Shown here piece by piece: positions 1 to 8,306 of a stretch of 64,000 bases of DNA; within the stretch, counting starts at the first letter, position 1, and the number at the start of each line of letters is the position of its first letter. Location of the stretch: NCBI RefSeq assembly GCF_006716425.1, contig NZ_VFOZ01000001.1:7645237-7709236 (forward strand), read 5' to 3'. Below the pieces are notes generated by a model. It had not been told where the DNA came from. It saw only the letters and a program-made list of their open reading frames with translations, and did not search any database. The translations under genes were made by a program, and so were the position numbers. Origin of the DNA: Actinoallomurus bryophytorum. GTDB taxonomy: Bacteria > Actinomycetota > Actinomycetes > Streptosporangiales > Streptosporangiaceae.

Positions 1-377
1 CCCTCGAACACCCCGACCGACGTCTCGGCCGCCGGGTCGTCCCAGGCGCCGCCCGAGCCTGCCTGAGCGGCGTCGATGAGCGGCGCGGCGTCCTCGGCCG
101 GGCCGCTCTCCTCCGCGGCACGCTCCGCCGCGCGTACGAGGTCCTCGACCTGGTCCGGAGTGACACCGGCCCGCGACACCATGCCGGTCGAGTCGCCCGC
201 GATGGCGATGACGGTGAGGCGGCGCGAGCGCGTGACGCCGTTGGTGGTGAGCGTGTTGCCGGCCCAGCGCAGGTTGGCCCCGCTGGACTCGTCCGCGATC
301 ACGACGCAGCCGTCCGTACGCGAGAGCGCCAGTGCCCGCTCGACCGTCTCCTGCGGGGTGCTCCCCGTGCTGCTCAC
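1..377 (-). CDS. tldE: TldE/PmbA-family metallopeptidase-like subunit (5' part only)
   Basis: This is the N-terminal part (about 125 residues) of a TldE/PmbA-family protein; the rest lies beyond the window edge. It starts with GTG at 377, and that codon overlaps the TGA stop of the upstream tldD gene (GTGA), so the two are probably translationally coupled. The visible protein begins MSSTGSTPQETVERAL and contains a segment ending RWAGNTLTTNGV, the usual early beta-rich region of this family. In known systems TldD and TldE form a heterocomplex that degrades unfolded or modified peptides, with TldD carrying the metal site. Pairing with tldD makes the assignment firm. The catalytic or structural C-terminal half cannot be inspected here. 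Confidence 0.85.
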   Translation of the reverse strand, partial: MSSTGSTPQETVERALALSRTDGCVVIADESSGANLRWAGNTLTTNGVTRSRRLTVIAIAGDSTGMVSRAGVTPDQVEDLVRAAERAAEESGPAEDAAPLIDAAQAGSGGAWDDPAAETSVGVFE

Positions 378-1873
378 TGACCGGCCTCCTTGACCGCGTT
401 GAGGATGTTGACGCCGCGGAACAGTGCCGAGGGCGCGCCGTGGCTGACCGGCGCGACCTGGCCGGGCTGGCCCTTGCCGCAGTTGAACGCGCCGCCGAGG
501 ACGTAGGTCTCCGGGCCGCCCACGGCCTCCATGGAGTTCCAGAAGTCGGTGGTGACCGCCTGGTACGCCGCGTCCCGTAGCTGCCCCGCCAGCCGGCCGT
601 TCTCGATCCGGTAGAAGCGCTGGCCCGTGAACTGGAAGTTGTACCGCTGCATGTCGATCGACCAGCTCTTGTCGCCGAGGATGTAGATGCCGCGGTCCAC
701 GCCGGAGATCAGCTCCTCGGTGGAGGGGCCGCCCGGCGCCGGCTGCAGGGAGACGTTCGCCATGCGCTGCAGCGGCATGCTGGAGGGAGAGTCGGCGAAC
801 GCGCAGCCGTTCGAGCGCTCCCGCCCGGTCAGGTGCGCGATGCGCCGGTCGGTCTGGTAGCCGACGAACCGCCCGTCGCGGACGATGTCCCAGCTCTGCG
901 TCTCGACGCCCTCGTCGTCGTAGCCGATCGTCGACAGGCCGTGCTCGGCCGTGCGGTCGCCCACGATGTTCATGACCTTGGAGCCGTACTGCAGGTTGTT
1001 CAGCTTTTCCGGCGTGGCGAACGAGGTGCCGGCGTACGCCGCCTCGTAGCCCAGCGCCCGGTCCAGCTCGGTGGCGTGCCCGATCGACTCGTGGATCGTC
1101 AGCCACAGGTTGGACGGGTCGATGACCAGGTCGTACACGCCGGCCTCGACCGACGGCGCGGCCAGCTTCTCGGCGAGGTATTCGGGGATGCGGGCCAGCT
1201 CGGCGTCCCAGTCCCATGCCGTGCCGGTGAGGTACTCATAGCCCCGCCCGACCGGCGGGGCCAGGCTGCGCATCGTGTCGAAGCCGCCCTCGTACAGGCC
1301 GACGGCGTTGACGACCGGCGTCACGCGTACGCGCTGCTGGGTGGTCACCGTGCCCGCGGCGTCGGCGTAGAACTTGTTCTCCTTGACCTGGAGCAGCGAG
1401 GCGTCGGTGTGGGCGACCCGGTCATCGGCCAGCAGCCGGCGGCTCCAGTCGGCCAGCAGCGCGACCTTGTCGCTCATCGGCACCGAGAACGGGTCGACCT
1501 CGTAGGAGGAGACCCAGGTGCGCTCGCCGTAGGACGGCTCGGCCGCGAGCTCGATGCGCTCGCGGTTGATGGCGGAGGCCACCTTGGAGACCTCGACCGC
1601 CTGTTCGGCCACCCGGGCGGCGGCGTCGGTCGTCAGGTCGATACCGGCCGCGAACCCCCACGTGCCGTCCTTGACGACGCGTACGGCGAAACCGAGGTCG
1701 TCGGCGTCGGCCGCGGTCTCCAGCTGGCCGTCGGACAGTCGGAGGGTCTGCCGCCTGATGCGCTCGAGGCGGAAGTCGACGTGCTCGGCGCCGAGGTCAC
1801 GGGCCCGCGAGAGCGCGGCGTCGGCGAGCGCGCGCAGCGGAAGGGCGGCAAAGTCTGGATCGATCTCTCGCAC
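374..1873 (-). CDS. tldD: TldD metalloprotease subunit
   Basis: A 499-residue TldD/PmbA-family zinc protease subunit. The metal motif HESIGH lies at residues 261-266 and is followed by ATELDRA; a Cys near the C-terminus in GGAFNCGKGQPGQ is also family-typical. TldD and its partner TldE proteolyse small, often modified peptides in the cytosol (known from the E. coli microcin B17 and CcdA work). The GTG start at 1873 sits 6 nt downstream of a TAGGTT -10 box on the minus strand and has no Shine-Dalgarno site, suggesting a leaderless message. The stop overlaps the tldE start, so the two form a two-gene operon. No RiPP precursor or modification gene is visible in the window, so the substrate is unknown. 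Confidence 0.93.
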   Translation of the reverse strand: MREIDPDFAALPLRALADAALSRARDLGAEHVDFRLERIRRQTLRLSDGQLETAADADDLGFAVRVVKDGTWGFAAGIDLTTDAAARVAEQAVEVSKVASAINRERIELAAEPSYGERTWVSSYEVDPFSVPMSDKVALLADWSRRLLADDRVAHTDASLLQVKENKFYADAAGTVTTQQRVRVTPVVNAVGLYEGGFDTMRSLAPPVGRGYEYLTGTAWDWDAELARIPEYLAEKLAAPSVEAGVYDLVIDPSNLWLTIHESIGHATELDRALGYEAAYAGTSFATPEKLNNLQYGSKVMNIVGDRTAEHGLSTIGYDDEGVETQSWDIVRDGRFVGYQTDRRIAHLTGRERSNGCAFADSPSSMPLQRMANVSLQPAPGGPSTEELISGVDRGIYILGDKSWSIDMQRYNFQFTGQRFYRIENGRLAGQLRDAAYQAVTTDFWNSMEAVGGPETYVLGGAFNCGKGQPGQVAPVSHGAPSALFRGVNILNAVKEAGQ

Positions 1874-1879
1874 CGGTGC

Positions 1880-1885
1880 AACCTA
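1880..1885 (-). promoter_or_regulatory. Predicted -10 box of tldD
   Basis: TAGGTT on the minus strand ends 6 nt before the tldD GTG start. This matches the actinobacterial TANNNT -10 element and puts transcription initiation at or next to the start codon. No convincing -35 box was assigned. Confidence 0.4.
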
Positions 1886-1934
1886 TCGCGTCCTACAAAT
1901 ACCGGCAGGTCACCCTTGGCGGTGCCGCGCTCGT

Positions 1935-1960
1935 GCTACCCGGTGGTAGCCCAATAGGCT
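1935..1960 (+). promoter_or_regulatory. fabG-inhA promoter with inverted repeat
   Basis: A 6-bp inverted repeat, GCTACC-4 nt-GGTAGC (1935-1950), lies immediately upstream of a TAGGCT -10 box (1955-1960). It covers the position expected for the -35 and spacer, so a repressor site for the fatty-acid operon is plausible. A Shine-Dalgarno sequence (ctggagg) follows ahead of the fabG ATG at 1989. No regulator is assigned. Confidence 0.4.
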
Positions 1961-1988
1961 CGCCACGATCGAACCTGGAGGTTTCCGA

Positions 1989-2693
1989 ATGACTCGCTCA
2001 GTCCTCATCACCGGTGGAAACCGGGGAATCGGGCTGGCCATCGCCCACGAGCTCAAGAGCTCGGGAGACGCCGTCGCCGTGACCTACCGTTCCGGCGAGC
2101 CACCCGAAGATCTCTTCGGCGTACGCTGCGACATCACCAGCGCCGAGGACGTCGACGCGGCGTTCGGCAAGGTCGAGGCCGAGCAGGGCCCGGTCGAGGT
2201 GCTGGTGGCCAACGCCGGCATCACGAGGGACAACCTGCTCGCCCTGATGAGCGAGGAGGAGTTCACCTCGGTGGTCGACACCAACCTGACCGGTGCGTAC
2301 CGCGTCTCCAAGCGCGCCGTACGCGGGATGATGCGCAAGCGCAGGGGCCGCATCATCCTGGTCTCGTCGGTGGTCGGCCTGCTCGGCTCGGGCGGCCAGA
2401 CCAACTACGCGGCGTCCAAGGCCGGACTCGTCGGCTTCGCCCGGTCACTCGCCCGCGAGCTGGGCTCGCGCAACATCACCGTCAACGTCGTCGCGCCGGG
2501 TTTCGTGGACACGGACATGACCGCGGCTCTGGGCGAGGACCGGCAGGCCGAGATCAAGAAGCAGATCCCGCTCGGCCGGATCGCCGAACCCACAGAGATC
2601 GCCAAAGCGGTACGGTTCCTCGCCGGCGACGACGCCGCCTACATCACCGGGGCCGTCATCCCGGTCGACGGCGGACTTGGAATGGGGCACTGA
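1989..2693 (+). CDS. fabG: 3-oxoacyl-ACP reductase FabG (MabA-type)
   Basis: A 234-residue short-chain dehydrogenase that reduces 3-oxoacyl-ACP with NADPH in type II fatty-acid synthesis. The nucleotide motif TGGNRGIG is at residues 8-15, NAG at 75-77, and the catalytic triad Ser127, Tyr140, Lys144 has normal spacing. The C-terminus IPVDGGLGMGH is typical of actinobacterial FabG/MabA. The ATG follows a good Shine-Dalgarno site. The stop codon directly abuts the ATG of the enoyl reductase (TGAATG), reproducing the mabA-inhA arrangement of mycobacteria. This linkage supports the fatty-acid role over a generic SDR role. Confidence 0.95.
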   Translation: MTRSVLITGGNRGIGLAIAHELKSSGDAVAVTYRSGEPPEDLFGVRCDITSAEDVDAAFGKVEAEQGPVEVLVANAGITRDNLLALMSEEEFTSVVDTNLTGAYRVSKRAVRGMMRKRRGRIILVSSVVGLLGSGGQTNYAASKAGLVGFARSLARELGSRNITVNVVAPGFVDTDMTAALGEDRQAEIKKQIPLGRIAEPTEIAKAVRFLAGDDAAYITGAVIPVDGGLGMGH

Positions 2694-3455
2694 ATGGGCA
2701 TTCTCGACGGTAAGCGGATCCTCGTCACGGGCGTCCTCACCGACGCCTCCATCGGCTTCCACATCGCGAAGCTGGCACAGCAGGAGGGCGCCACGCTGGT
2801 GCTCACCGGCTTCGGCCGCATGTCGCTCGTGGAGCGCATCGCCAAGCGCCTCCCGGCGTCCGCGCCGGTGATCGAGCTGGACGTGACCGACCAGGAACAG
2901 CTCGACGGCCTGGCCGACCAGGTACGCGCGCACGTCGACGGGATCGACGGCGTGGTGCACTCGATCGGGTTCGCGCCGCAGACCGCCATGGGCGGCAACT
3001 TCATGAGCACGTCGTGGGACGACGTCGCGACCGCCGTGCAGATCTCGGCGTACTCCCTCAAGTCGCTCACGGCGGCCTGCCTGCCGCTGATGAAGACCGG
3101 CGGCTCGGTGGTCGGGCTCGACTTCGACGCCACCATCGCGTGGCCGGTCTACGACTGGATGGGCGTGGCCAAGGCGGGCCTGGAGTCGACCGCACGCTAC
3201 CTGGCCAAGTACCTCGGCCCGGAGGGCGTCCGCGTCAACCTGGTCGCGGCGGGCCCGCTCAAGACGATGGCGGCCAAGAGCATCCCGGGCTTCGGTGAGT
3301 TCACCGACGTGTGGCCGGAGCGTGCGCCGCTCGGCTGGGACGTCTCCGACGCCGTACCCACCGCGAAGGCCTGCGTGGCCCTGCTGTCGGACTGGTTCCC
3401 GGCCACGACGGGCGAGATCGTGCACGTCGACGGCGGAGTCCACGCCGTCGGCTGA
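2694..3455 (+). CDS. fabI: Enoyl-ACP reductase, InhA/FabI type
   Basis: A 253-residue NADH-dependent enoyl-[acyl-carrier-protein] reductase catalysing the last step of each elongation cycle. The N-terminus GKRILVTGVLTDASIG is the modified Rossmann signature of the InhA/FabI family. The active-site Tyr153 and Lys160 keep the Y-x6-K spacing, and the C-terminus reads LSDWFPATTGEIVHVDGG as in InhA. Relative to M. tuberculosis InhA the substrate-binding region near residues 195-220 appears shorter, so it need not be specialised for very long mycolate precursors. It is translated directly after fabG with no gap and followed by a strong terminator. Confidence 0.95.
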   Translation: MGILDGKRILVTGVLTDASIGFHIAKLAQQEGATLVLTGFGRMSLVERIAKRLPASAPVIELDVTDQEQLDGLADQVRAHVDGIDGVVHSIGFAPQTAMGGNFMSTSWDDVATAVQISAYSLKSLTAACLPLMKTGGSVVGLDFDATIAWPVYDWMGVAKAGLESTARYLAKYLGPEGVRVNLVAAGPLKTMAAKSIPGFGEFTDVWPERAPLGWDVSDAVPTAKACVALLSDWFPATTGEIVHVDGGVHAVG

Positions 3456-3477
3456 CCCCGCACCGGAACGCTGCGAT

Positions 3478-3512
3478 GGAGACCGTACGGCGGATGCCGC
3501 CGTACGGTCTCC
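3478..3512. terminator. Bidirectional hairpin terminator after fabI
   Basis: A perfect 16-bp inverted repeat: the left arm starts GGAGACCGTAC at 3478, the loop is ATG (3494-3496), and the right arm ends GTACGGTCTCC at 3512. It lies between the convergent ends of fabI (plus) and the Lys-Pro-rich protein gene (minus), so it can serve both. There is no U-tract, as is common for actinobacterial terminators. Confidence 0.85.
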
Positions 3513-3542
3513 TGCGTGGCGGCCGGCGTTCTCGCCGGGGAG

Positions 3543-4127
3543 TCAGTCCTCCCGCCGCCGGCGCAGCACGCTCAGGTTGAGCGCGGCCACCGCGCCGATC
3601 AGGCCCGAGGCGGTCGCGACCAGCGCAGGCGGCACCGTGTCACCGGCCGGCGCCGACTCCGCGACGAGCTGTGCCGGTACCTGACCGGTGGGCGCCGACT
3701 CGGGAACGACGAGCGGATCCTGCGGTGCGATCTCGGGCAGCGCGGGCGCCGCCTGAGATGACTCGGGTACGGGCACGCTGGCGCCGCCGCCCACCGGAAG
3801 CGGGGGCGGCACGCCGACCGAGTCGCCGCCGCCGGGAGGCGCGGGCTTCGACGCGGGTTTCGGCTTGGGCTTCGGTTTGGGTTTCGCGGCGGGCTTGGGT
3901 TTCGCGGGCGCGCTCGTGGACGCCTTCGGCGGCGCCGCGGGTGTGCCCTTCCCTGCGCCGAGAAGGCCGCAGAGCAGCTTGCCGAGCTTGCATTCGTCGA
4001 CGCCGGTCACGGCCGTCGGTGTCTCCGCCGACGCCGTACCGGTCCCCGCGGCGAAGAACACGAGCGCCCCGGCGGACAACGTCGCCGACGCCGCGCCGAC
4101 GCGTCGCCAGTCTCGTTTCAATGCCAT
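3543..4127 (-). CDS. Exported Lys-Pro-rich repeat protein with C-terminal membrane anchor
   Basis: A 194-residue protein of unknown function. It has a signal peptide with a basic start (MALKRDWRR) and a hydrophobic core ending near GTASAE. A short segment with two Cys (ECKLGKLLCGLLG) follows, then a low-complexity region of KPKP/AKPK repeats and Pro/Ala/Val-rich linker. A single C-terminal membrane segment ends in RRRRED. This is the layout of a wall-spanning, membrane-anchored actinobacterial surface protein, but without an LPXTG motif. I place the start at the ATG at 4127 because AAGGGGAG precedes it at good spacing; a TTG five codons upstream is the alternative. The two Cys before the repeats could form a disulfide. 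Confidence 0.7.
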   Translation of the reverse strand: MALKRDWRRVGAASATLSAGALVFFAAGTGTASAETPTAVTGVDECKLGKLLCGLLGAGKGTPAAPPKASTSAPAKPKPAAKPKPKPKPKPASKPAPPGGGDSVGVPPPLPVGGGASVPVPESSQAAPALPEIAPQDPLVVPESAPTGQVPAQLVAESAPAGDTVPPALVATASGLIGAVAALNLSVLRRRRED

Positions 4128-4423
4128 ATCGCTCCCCTTCAACGGACCCTATTGAACATCACGTCCAAGGAGCTGGCCAGTCAGTACTTACTTACCAGAC
4201 GCGCAGCGACGCCGTGGTCGCTACCGGTGAGCGAAAACGGCGTGTGGTCAGCGCCAATGCCAGTCCTGCGTGTCGAACCCGGATACCGTCGAGGCCGAAT
4301 ACCCGGTGGTTCCTCCGGCAAACGGGCTCGGGCCTGGCGGAGGGCTCGAGGCGGCTACATATGAGTCGCTGCCGCCCGCGGGCGCGTTCGTTCATGCGGG
4401 ACCGTCTTGCGCGGGCGTGGCAT
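4128..4423. other. Intergenic region, no gene seen
   Basis: About 300 bp upstream of the Lys-Pro-rich protein gene and downstream of the 4424-5512 gene, both on the minus strand. Short open frames here have no family resemblance. I see no convincing hairpin, repeat or RNA gene. It presumably holds the promoter of the 3543-4127 gene. Confidence 0.4.
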
Positions 4424-5512
4424 TCATTGTCGTTGTTCGATCTTGAAGTAGCTGAATCTCACGGCCGCGGGAGCCCCTTCGACGTCCACAAAGGTGAACG
4501 TGTGAATTCCCATCGCACCAGGGCCCAGTAGTGGCGATCCGGCCTCGAGGTACGATGCAATTTGTTTGCCGTTTACTTTCAGGGTGAGTCGAACTCCGCT
4601 CGTGTGGGGAGCGTCGTTGCATTCGGCTACAATCCGATTGTCCCTGAATGCGTCGAAATGGGGTATTGCTGTGGCGGCCGTTGTCCGGTTCGGTGTTCTA
4701 ATATAAGCGTATCCGGCATGGGTGATGCTGAACTCGTAACGCGAGTCATTATTGGGGGTGCCGCGGCACCAGGCGCCCCATCCTCCGTTTCCGGAGATCA
4801 TTCGCGCTACGGCCGTGAGGCGAACATTGGCGCCCATTCTGACTATCGGCGCGGGTGACCATTCAGCCTTCCCTCGTGCCGCATCCATCTGGTATGCACC
4901 GGAGGTGTAGCGCTCTTCGCCGCTACCGCTCTTGCCTACTGTCCATCCCTGGGATGCGTCGTGAAAGTTCCCCTGATAGAGGACATCCCAGCCGTCCGAA
5001 CGAGACGGCCAATACAGGATGAGTAACCCCAGTAAGATTAGAGTAGTGATCGCGCCTGCGCCAATAGCGTCCTGTCTCTTGCGTTTTTTCTTCCCGGTTC
5101 GGCTGTTGCTCTCGCCTTGACCGAAGAGAAGGAGAAGCATGGTTATCAGAACCGCGATGCTGAACACTATGGTTGCACTGACCGTGCTTTTGGCGCTGGT
5201 CGCCTCGTTTGTTAATAGGTTGATTAATACCGTCAGTGCCGCCGTGGTGCCGATGGTGACAAATTTCCAGCGCCTTCTGGCGCGAGAGAAGTAGGCGATC
5301 CGGCGGTCGAGATCCACCCATTCGAGTCGCCATCCCACGCTCCGCCAGGCAACACCGTAGCCGCCCTGATCTGCGGCTTCCCACCATGATTTTCTCGTAT
5401 ACGCTTCGGGTGGCAGTATCCAGCCGGTTTCCTGGCTGATGGTGGCGAAGTTTATTCCGGTCGTGTCCTCGTCGGTATATGTAAGGCTGTAAACACTATA
5501 CGGCGGCTGCAT
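4424..5512 (-). CDS. Multi-pass membrane protein with C-terminal beta-sandwich-like domain, unknown function
   Basis: A 362-residue protein that I do not recognise. The cytosolic N-terminal 80 residues are rich in aromatic and charged residues. Two membrane segments follow (near TIGTTAALTVLINLL and ATIVFSIAVLITMLLLLF), then a basic loop with KKKRKR, then a third segment (ITTLILLGLLILYW). The C-terminal ~170 residues start WDVLYQGNFHDASQGW and look like a laminin-G/DUF1080-type jelly roll, which would face outside and could bind carbohydrate. That fold assignment is from pattern only. The DNA is visibly richer in A and T than its neighbours (many AAT, ATA and TTT codons), suggesting recent acquisition. 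Confidence 0.65.
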   Translation of the reverse strand: MQPPYSVYSLTYTDEDTTGINFATISQETGWILPPEAYTRKSWWEAADQGGYGVAWRSVGWRLEWVDLDRRIAYFSRARRRWKFVTIGTTAALTVLINLLTNEATSAKSTVSATIVFSIAVLITMLLLLFGQGESNSRTGKKKRKRQDAIGAGAITTLILLGLLILYWPSRSDGWDVLYQGNFHDASQGWTVGKSGSGEERYTSGAYQMDAARGKAEWSPAPIVRMGANVRLTAVARMISGNGGWGAWCRGTPNNDSRYEFSITHAGYAYIRTPNRTTAATAIPHFDAFRDNRIVAECNDAPHTSGVRLTLKVNGKQIASYLEAGSPLLGPGAMGIHTFTFVDVEGAPAAVRFSYFKIEQRQ

Positions 5513-5697
5513 AGGTCTGCCGTTTTTGTGCCATTTCGCCCCCGAACCTCGGCGCTGAGGATTCGATTGTCAGATCAACCTCAGCTTTCGGCTACCCCCG
5601 AGTCCGGGGTATGCGCCCATATGTCGTTCGGCCTGCTCGGGTCGGGATCAAGCGTCGGAGGCTGGTTCCGGCCATGGGACCGGCGCATCTGGACGGC

Positions 5698-7269
5698 TCA
5701 GCACGTAGGCGACCGCTGGATCGGGTGGCGCCGAAGCAGGGCGCGGGCCCGGGTGCGGGAGAGGTTGAGGCTGGTCCACGAGTCGCCGTGCCGGAGGGCG
5801 TCGTCGAGATGGCGCAGGGCGCAGGAGCGCTGTGGCTCGGGGAGGCGGTCGAGGGCGGGGACCGCGTCGGCGGACAGCCAGGACAGGTACGTGAGATCGG
5901 CTTTGCCGGTGTGCCGGAAATGGTCGACGTTGCGGGCGGCGATGAAGCCGTCCGGGTTGAGCAGGCCGAGGGCCAGCAGGCCGACCGCTCCGCTCGCCGC
6001 GAATGCGCGAGGTAGCCAGGCCGCCTTGAGGCGGATGCCGGCGATGGCGATGAGCACGATGAGCAGGCCCATCCAGAGTTCGAAGGCGTGCACCCAGAGC
6101 CGCAGCCTCGTCCAGCCGTAGGAATCCTCGTAGAGGTACAGCCGGCGCAGTGCCACGGCGACGACCACCAGGGTCAGGGCGCACAGCAGGCCGAGGAGGG
6201 TGCGGACGGTGGCGCGGTCCGGCCGGTTGCCGGTCGGGGCGTAGCGGACGGCGACGGCCACGACCATCAGGACCAGGCCGGTGACGATCAGCAACTGCCA
6301 GAAGCCCTGCCGGGCGTACTGCGCGTACGACAGGCCGGTGGAGCGCAGCAGGCGATCCTTGTCGGAGGCCAGCAGCACGTCGGCCTGGACCGCGACGAAC
6401 GCCAGGAACAGCAGGTCGAGCGCGGCGATCGGGATGATCCAGGGAGTACGGCCGACGGGGGAGGCCGCGGGCGGCCGGTTGAAGCGAGGCGTGGCGACGG
6501 CTAGGAACGCTCCGGTTAGGACGAGGGTGGCGGTACAGCCGAAGATGACGATCCGAAGGATCAGCGGCCCCACCGAGAGATCGGGGACCAGCCCGGAGAC
6601 GGCCCGGCCGAACGCGGCGTCCGCGGTGGCGAACAGTGCGCCGAACACCCCCAGCAGCACGCCGGCGACGAGCAGCGAACCGGCCATTCGCCTCGTCGGG
6701 CCGCTCATGGACCGGGCGCCCGTGGCCAGGCCGCGGCCCGCCCAGGGCACGGAGTGCCAGGCGGCCGGCAGGAGCGAGAGCCCGCCGCCGAGCAGGTCGA
6801 TCCAGGAGCGACCGCCGGTCAGGGCGTACGACCCGAGCGGTACGGCCAGCGTGATCGCCAGGGCGGTGATCCAGCCGGCGTCCACCAGAGCGGGCAGCGC
6901 CAGCAGCGCCACCGCGAGCGCGGCGAACACCAGCGACGTGCGGTCGCGGCGGGCCACCGGGAACAGTGCGGCCGGTACGGCCACCCCGACGACCAGGACG
7001 TTCAGCCCCAGGCGACCAGGGAAGAAGGTCGCGGCGAGCAGACCTGCCACCGCCGCCCCGGCCACCAGCACCGAGGAGACCGGCCGCGGCGCCTGCGGCC
7101 ACACCACCAGCAGCGGCTCGCTCCGCGTCGCCCCGGCGACCTCGGCCGAACCCGACCAGGCCACCCCGGACGGCATGGGCGGGGAGGGGGCCTGGACGGG
7201 CTGTCTCCGTTCCGGTTCCGCGAGGTGGGGCGGGAGATGTGGCCCGGGAGGCTGGGGAAGATCGGTCAT
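5698..7269 (-). CDS. DUF4153/DUF4173-type integral membrane protein
   Basis: A 523-residue membrane protein with a Pro-rich cytosolic N-terminus of about 55 residues, then roughly a dozen hydrophobic segments. It contains the family-like stretch LSYAQYARQGFWQLL, followed by a soluble tail with LSWLSADAVPALDRLP. Function of the family is unknown. The ATG at 7269 overlaps the TGA of the upstream histidine kinase (ATGA), so it is the third gene of a response regulator-kinase-membrane protein operon. It is likely co-expressed with, and perhaps an output or partner of, that signalling pair. The coupling is seen directly; the functional link is inference. Confidence 0.8.
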   Translation of the reverse strand: MTDLPQPPGPHLPPHLAEPERRQPVQAPSPPMPSGVAWSGSAEVAGATRSEPLLVVWPQAPRPVSSVLVAGAAVAGLLAATFFPGRLGLNVLVVGVAVPAALFPVARRDRTSLVFAALAVALLALPALVDAGWITALAITLAVPLGSYALTGGRSWIDLLGGGLSLLPAAWHSVPWAGRGLATGARSMSGPTRRMAGSLLVAGVLLGVFGALFATADAAFGRAVSGLVPDLSVGPLILRIVIFGCTATLVLTGAFLAVATPRFNRPPAASPVGRTPWIIPIAALDLLFLAFVAVQADVLLASDKDRLLRSTGLSYAQYARQGFWQLLIVTGLVLMVVAVAVRYAPTGNRPDRATVRTLLGLLCALTLVVVAVALRRLYLYEDSYGWTRLRLWVHAFELWMGLLIVLIAIAGIRLKAAWLPRAFAASGAVGLLALGLLNPDGFIAARNVDHFRHTGKADLTYLSWLSADAVPALDRLPEPQRSCALRHLDDALRHGDSWTSLNLSRTRARALLRRHPIQRSPTC

Positions 7270-8306
7270 GACGTTCCTTCGATGGGTTGTGGAAGCAGGA
7301 CGCGGATGAGGCAACCGGCCGCGGAGTCGGCCACGGCGATCTGTCCGCCGTGCAGGTCCACCACCCAGCGCGCGATGGCGAGGCCCAGGCCGGTGCCGCC
7401 GCCGGGGGAGCCGACGTGCGAGGCGGAGCCCCGGGAGAAGCGTTCGAAAACCTGGGCGCGTTCGCCGGCCGGGATCCCCGTGCCCTCGTCCTGGACCTGA
7501 AGGGAGAGCGCGCCGGCCTGCGGCCCGGCGGTCACCGTGACCGTGCCGCCGGGCGGACTGTGCCGGGCCGCGTTGTCGAGGAGGTTGGCGACGACCTGGT
7601 GCAGGCGGTCGCGGTCGGCGCGGACGGTGAGGCCGGATTCGGCCCGTACCGTGAAGACCGGGTCGGGATGGCCGACCCGGGCCTCCGCGACGGCGGCACG
7701 CAGGAACGGGCCGATCTCGAAGCTCGCCAGGTCCAGGGAGACCGCGCCGGCCTCGACGCGTGACAGGTCGAGTAGCTGGGTGATCAGGCGGCCGAGGCGT
7801 TCGGTCTGCGCCACGGCGCCTTCGATCACCTCGGAGGTGGCCGGGGTGACCCCGTCCGCGACGTTCTCCAGGACCGCCCGCAGCGCGGTGATGGGAGTAC
7901 GGAGCTCGTGGGACACGTTGGCGACGAACTCCCGGCGTTGCTGTTCCACCTCGGCGAGATCGGCGGCCATCCGGTTGAAGGCCCGGCCCAGCTCGCCGAC
8001 CTCGTCCCTGGAGGTCACCCGGACCCGGCGACGGTAGTCGCCGCGTGCCATCACCCGCGCCGCGGCCGTCATCTCGCGCAACGGTGAGGTCATGCCGTGC
8101 GCCAGGATCTGGGTCATCACGACGGAGATCAGCAGCGCGACGGGGAGAGTGATCCGGCCCCGTACGCCCAGGCCGTACCCCCACACCAGCATCAGCCCGC
8201 CGGCGCAGGCGTTGCAGACGGCCAGGAGACCGAGCTTGACCTTGATGGATCGCATCGGGTCCAGGGGTCGCGGCAACGCCGTCCACAACCGCCGGAGGAG
8301 GTTCAC
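7266..8306 (-). CDS. Two-component sensor histidine kinase (HAMP-HisKA-HATPase)
   Basis: A 346-residue membrane histidine kinase. Two membrane segments are packed close together at about residues 24-42 and 53-70, leaving almost no extracytoplasmic loop, so sensing is probably within the membrane or through a partner. A HAMP segment follows (PLREMTAAARVMARGDY), then the phospho-acceptor motif ANVSHELRTP with His133. The ATPase N box is NLLDNAARHSPPGG, and GTGIPAGE and GGTGLGLAI form the G boxes. The GTG start at 8306 overlaps the TGA of the response regulator (GTGA). The lack of a sensor domain resembles intramembrane-sensing kinases, which often work with an adjacent membrane protein; the DUF4153 protein next door is a candidate. 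Confidence 0.93.
   Translation of the reverse strand: MNLLRRLWTALPRPLDPMRSIKVKLGLLAVCNACAGGLMLVWGYGLGVRGRITLPVALLISVVMTQILAHGMTSPLREMTAAARVMARGDYRRRVRVTSRDEVGELGRAFNRMAADLAEVEQQRREFVANVSHELRTPITALRAVLENVADGVTPATSEVIEGAVAQTERLGRLITQLLDLSRVEAGAVSLDLASFEIGPFLRAAVAEARVGHPDPVFTVRAESGLTVRADRDRLHQVVANLLDNAARHSPPGGTVTVTAGPQAGALSLQVQDEGTGIPAGERAQVFERFSRGSASHVGSPGGGTGLGLAIARWVVDLHGGQIAVADSAAGCLIRVLLPQPIEGTS

Noticed and set aside
5698-8286. A single 862-residue protein running from the kinase region into the DUF4153 gene
   Set aside because: The N-terminal half is out of frame with the kinase and low complexity; the membrane protein starts at the ATG overlapping the kinase stop.
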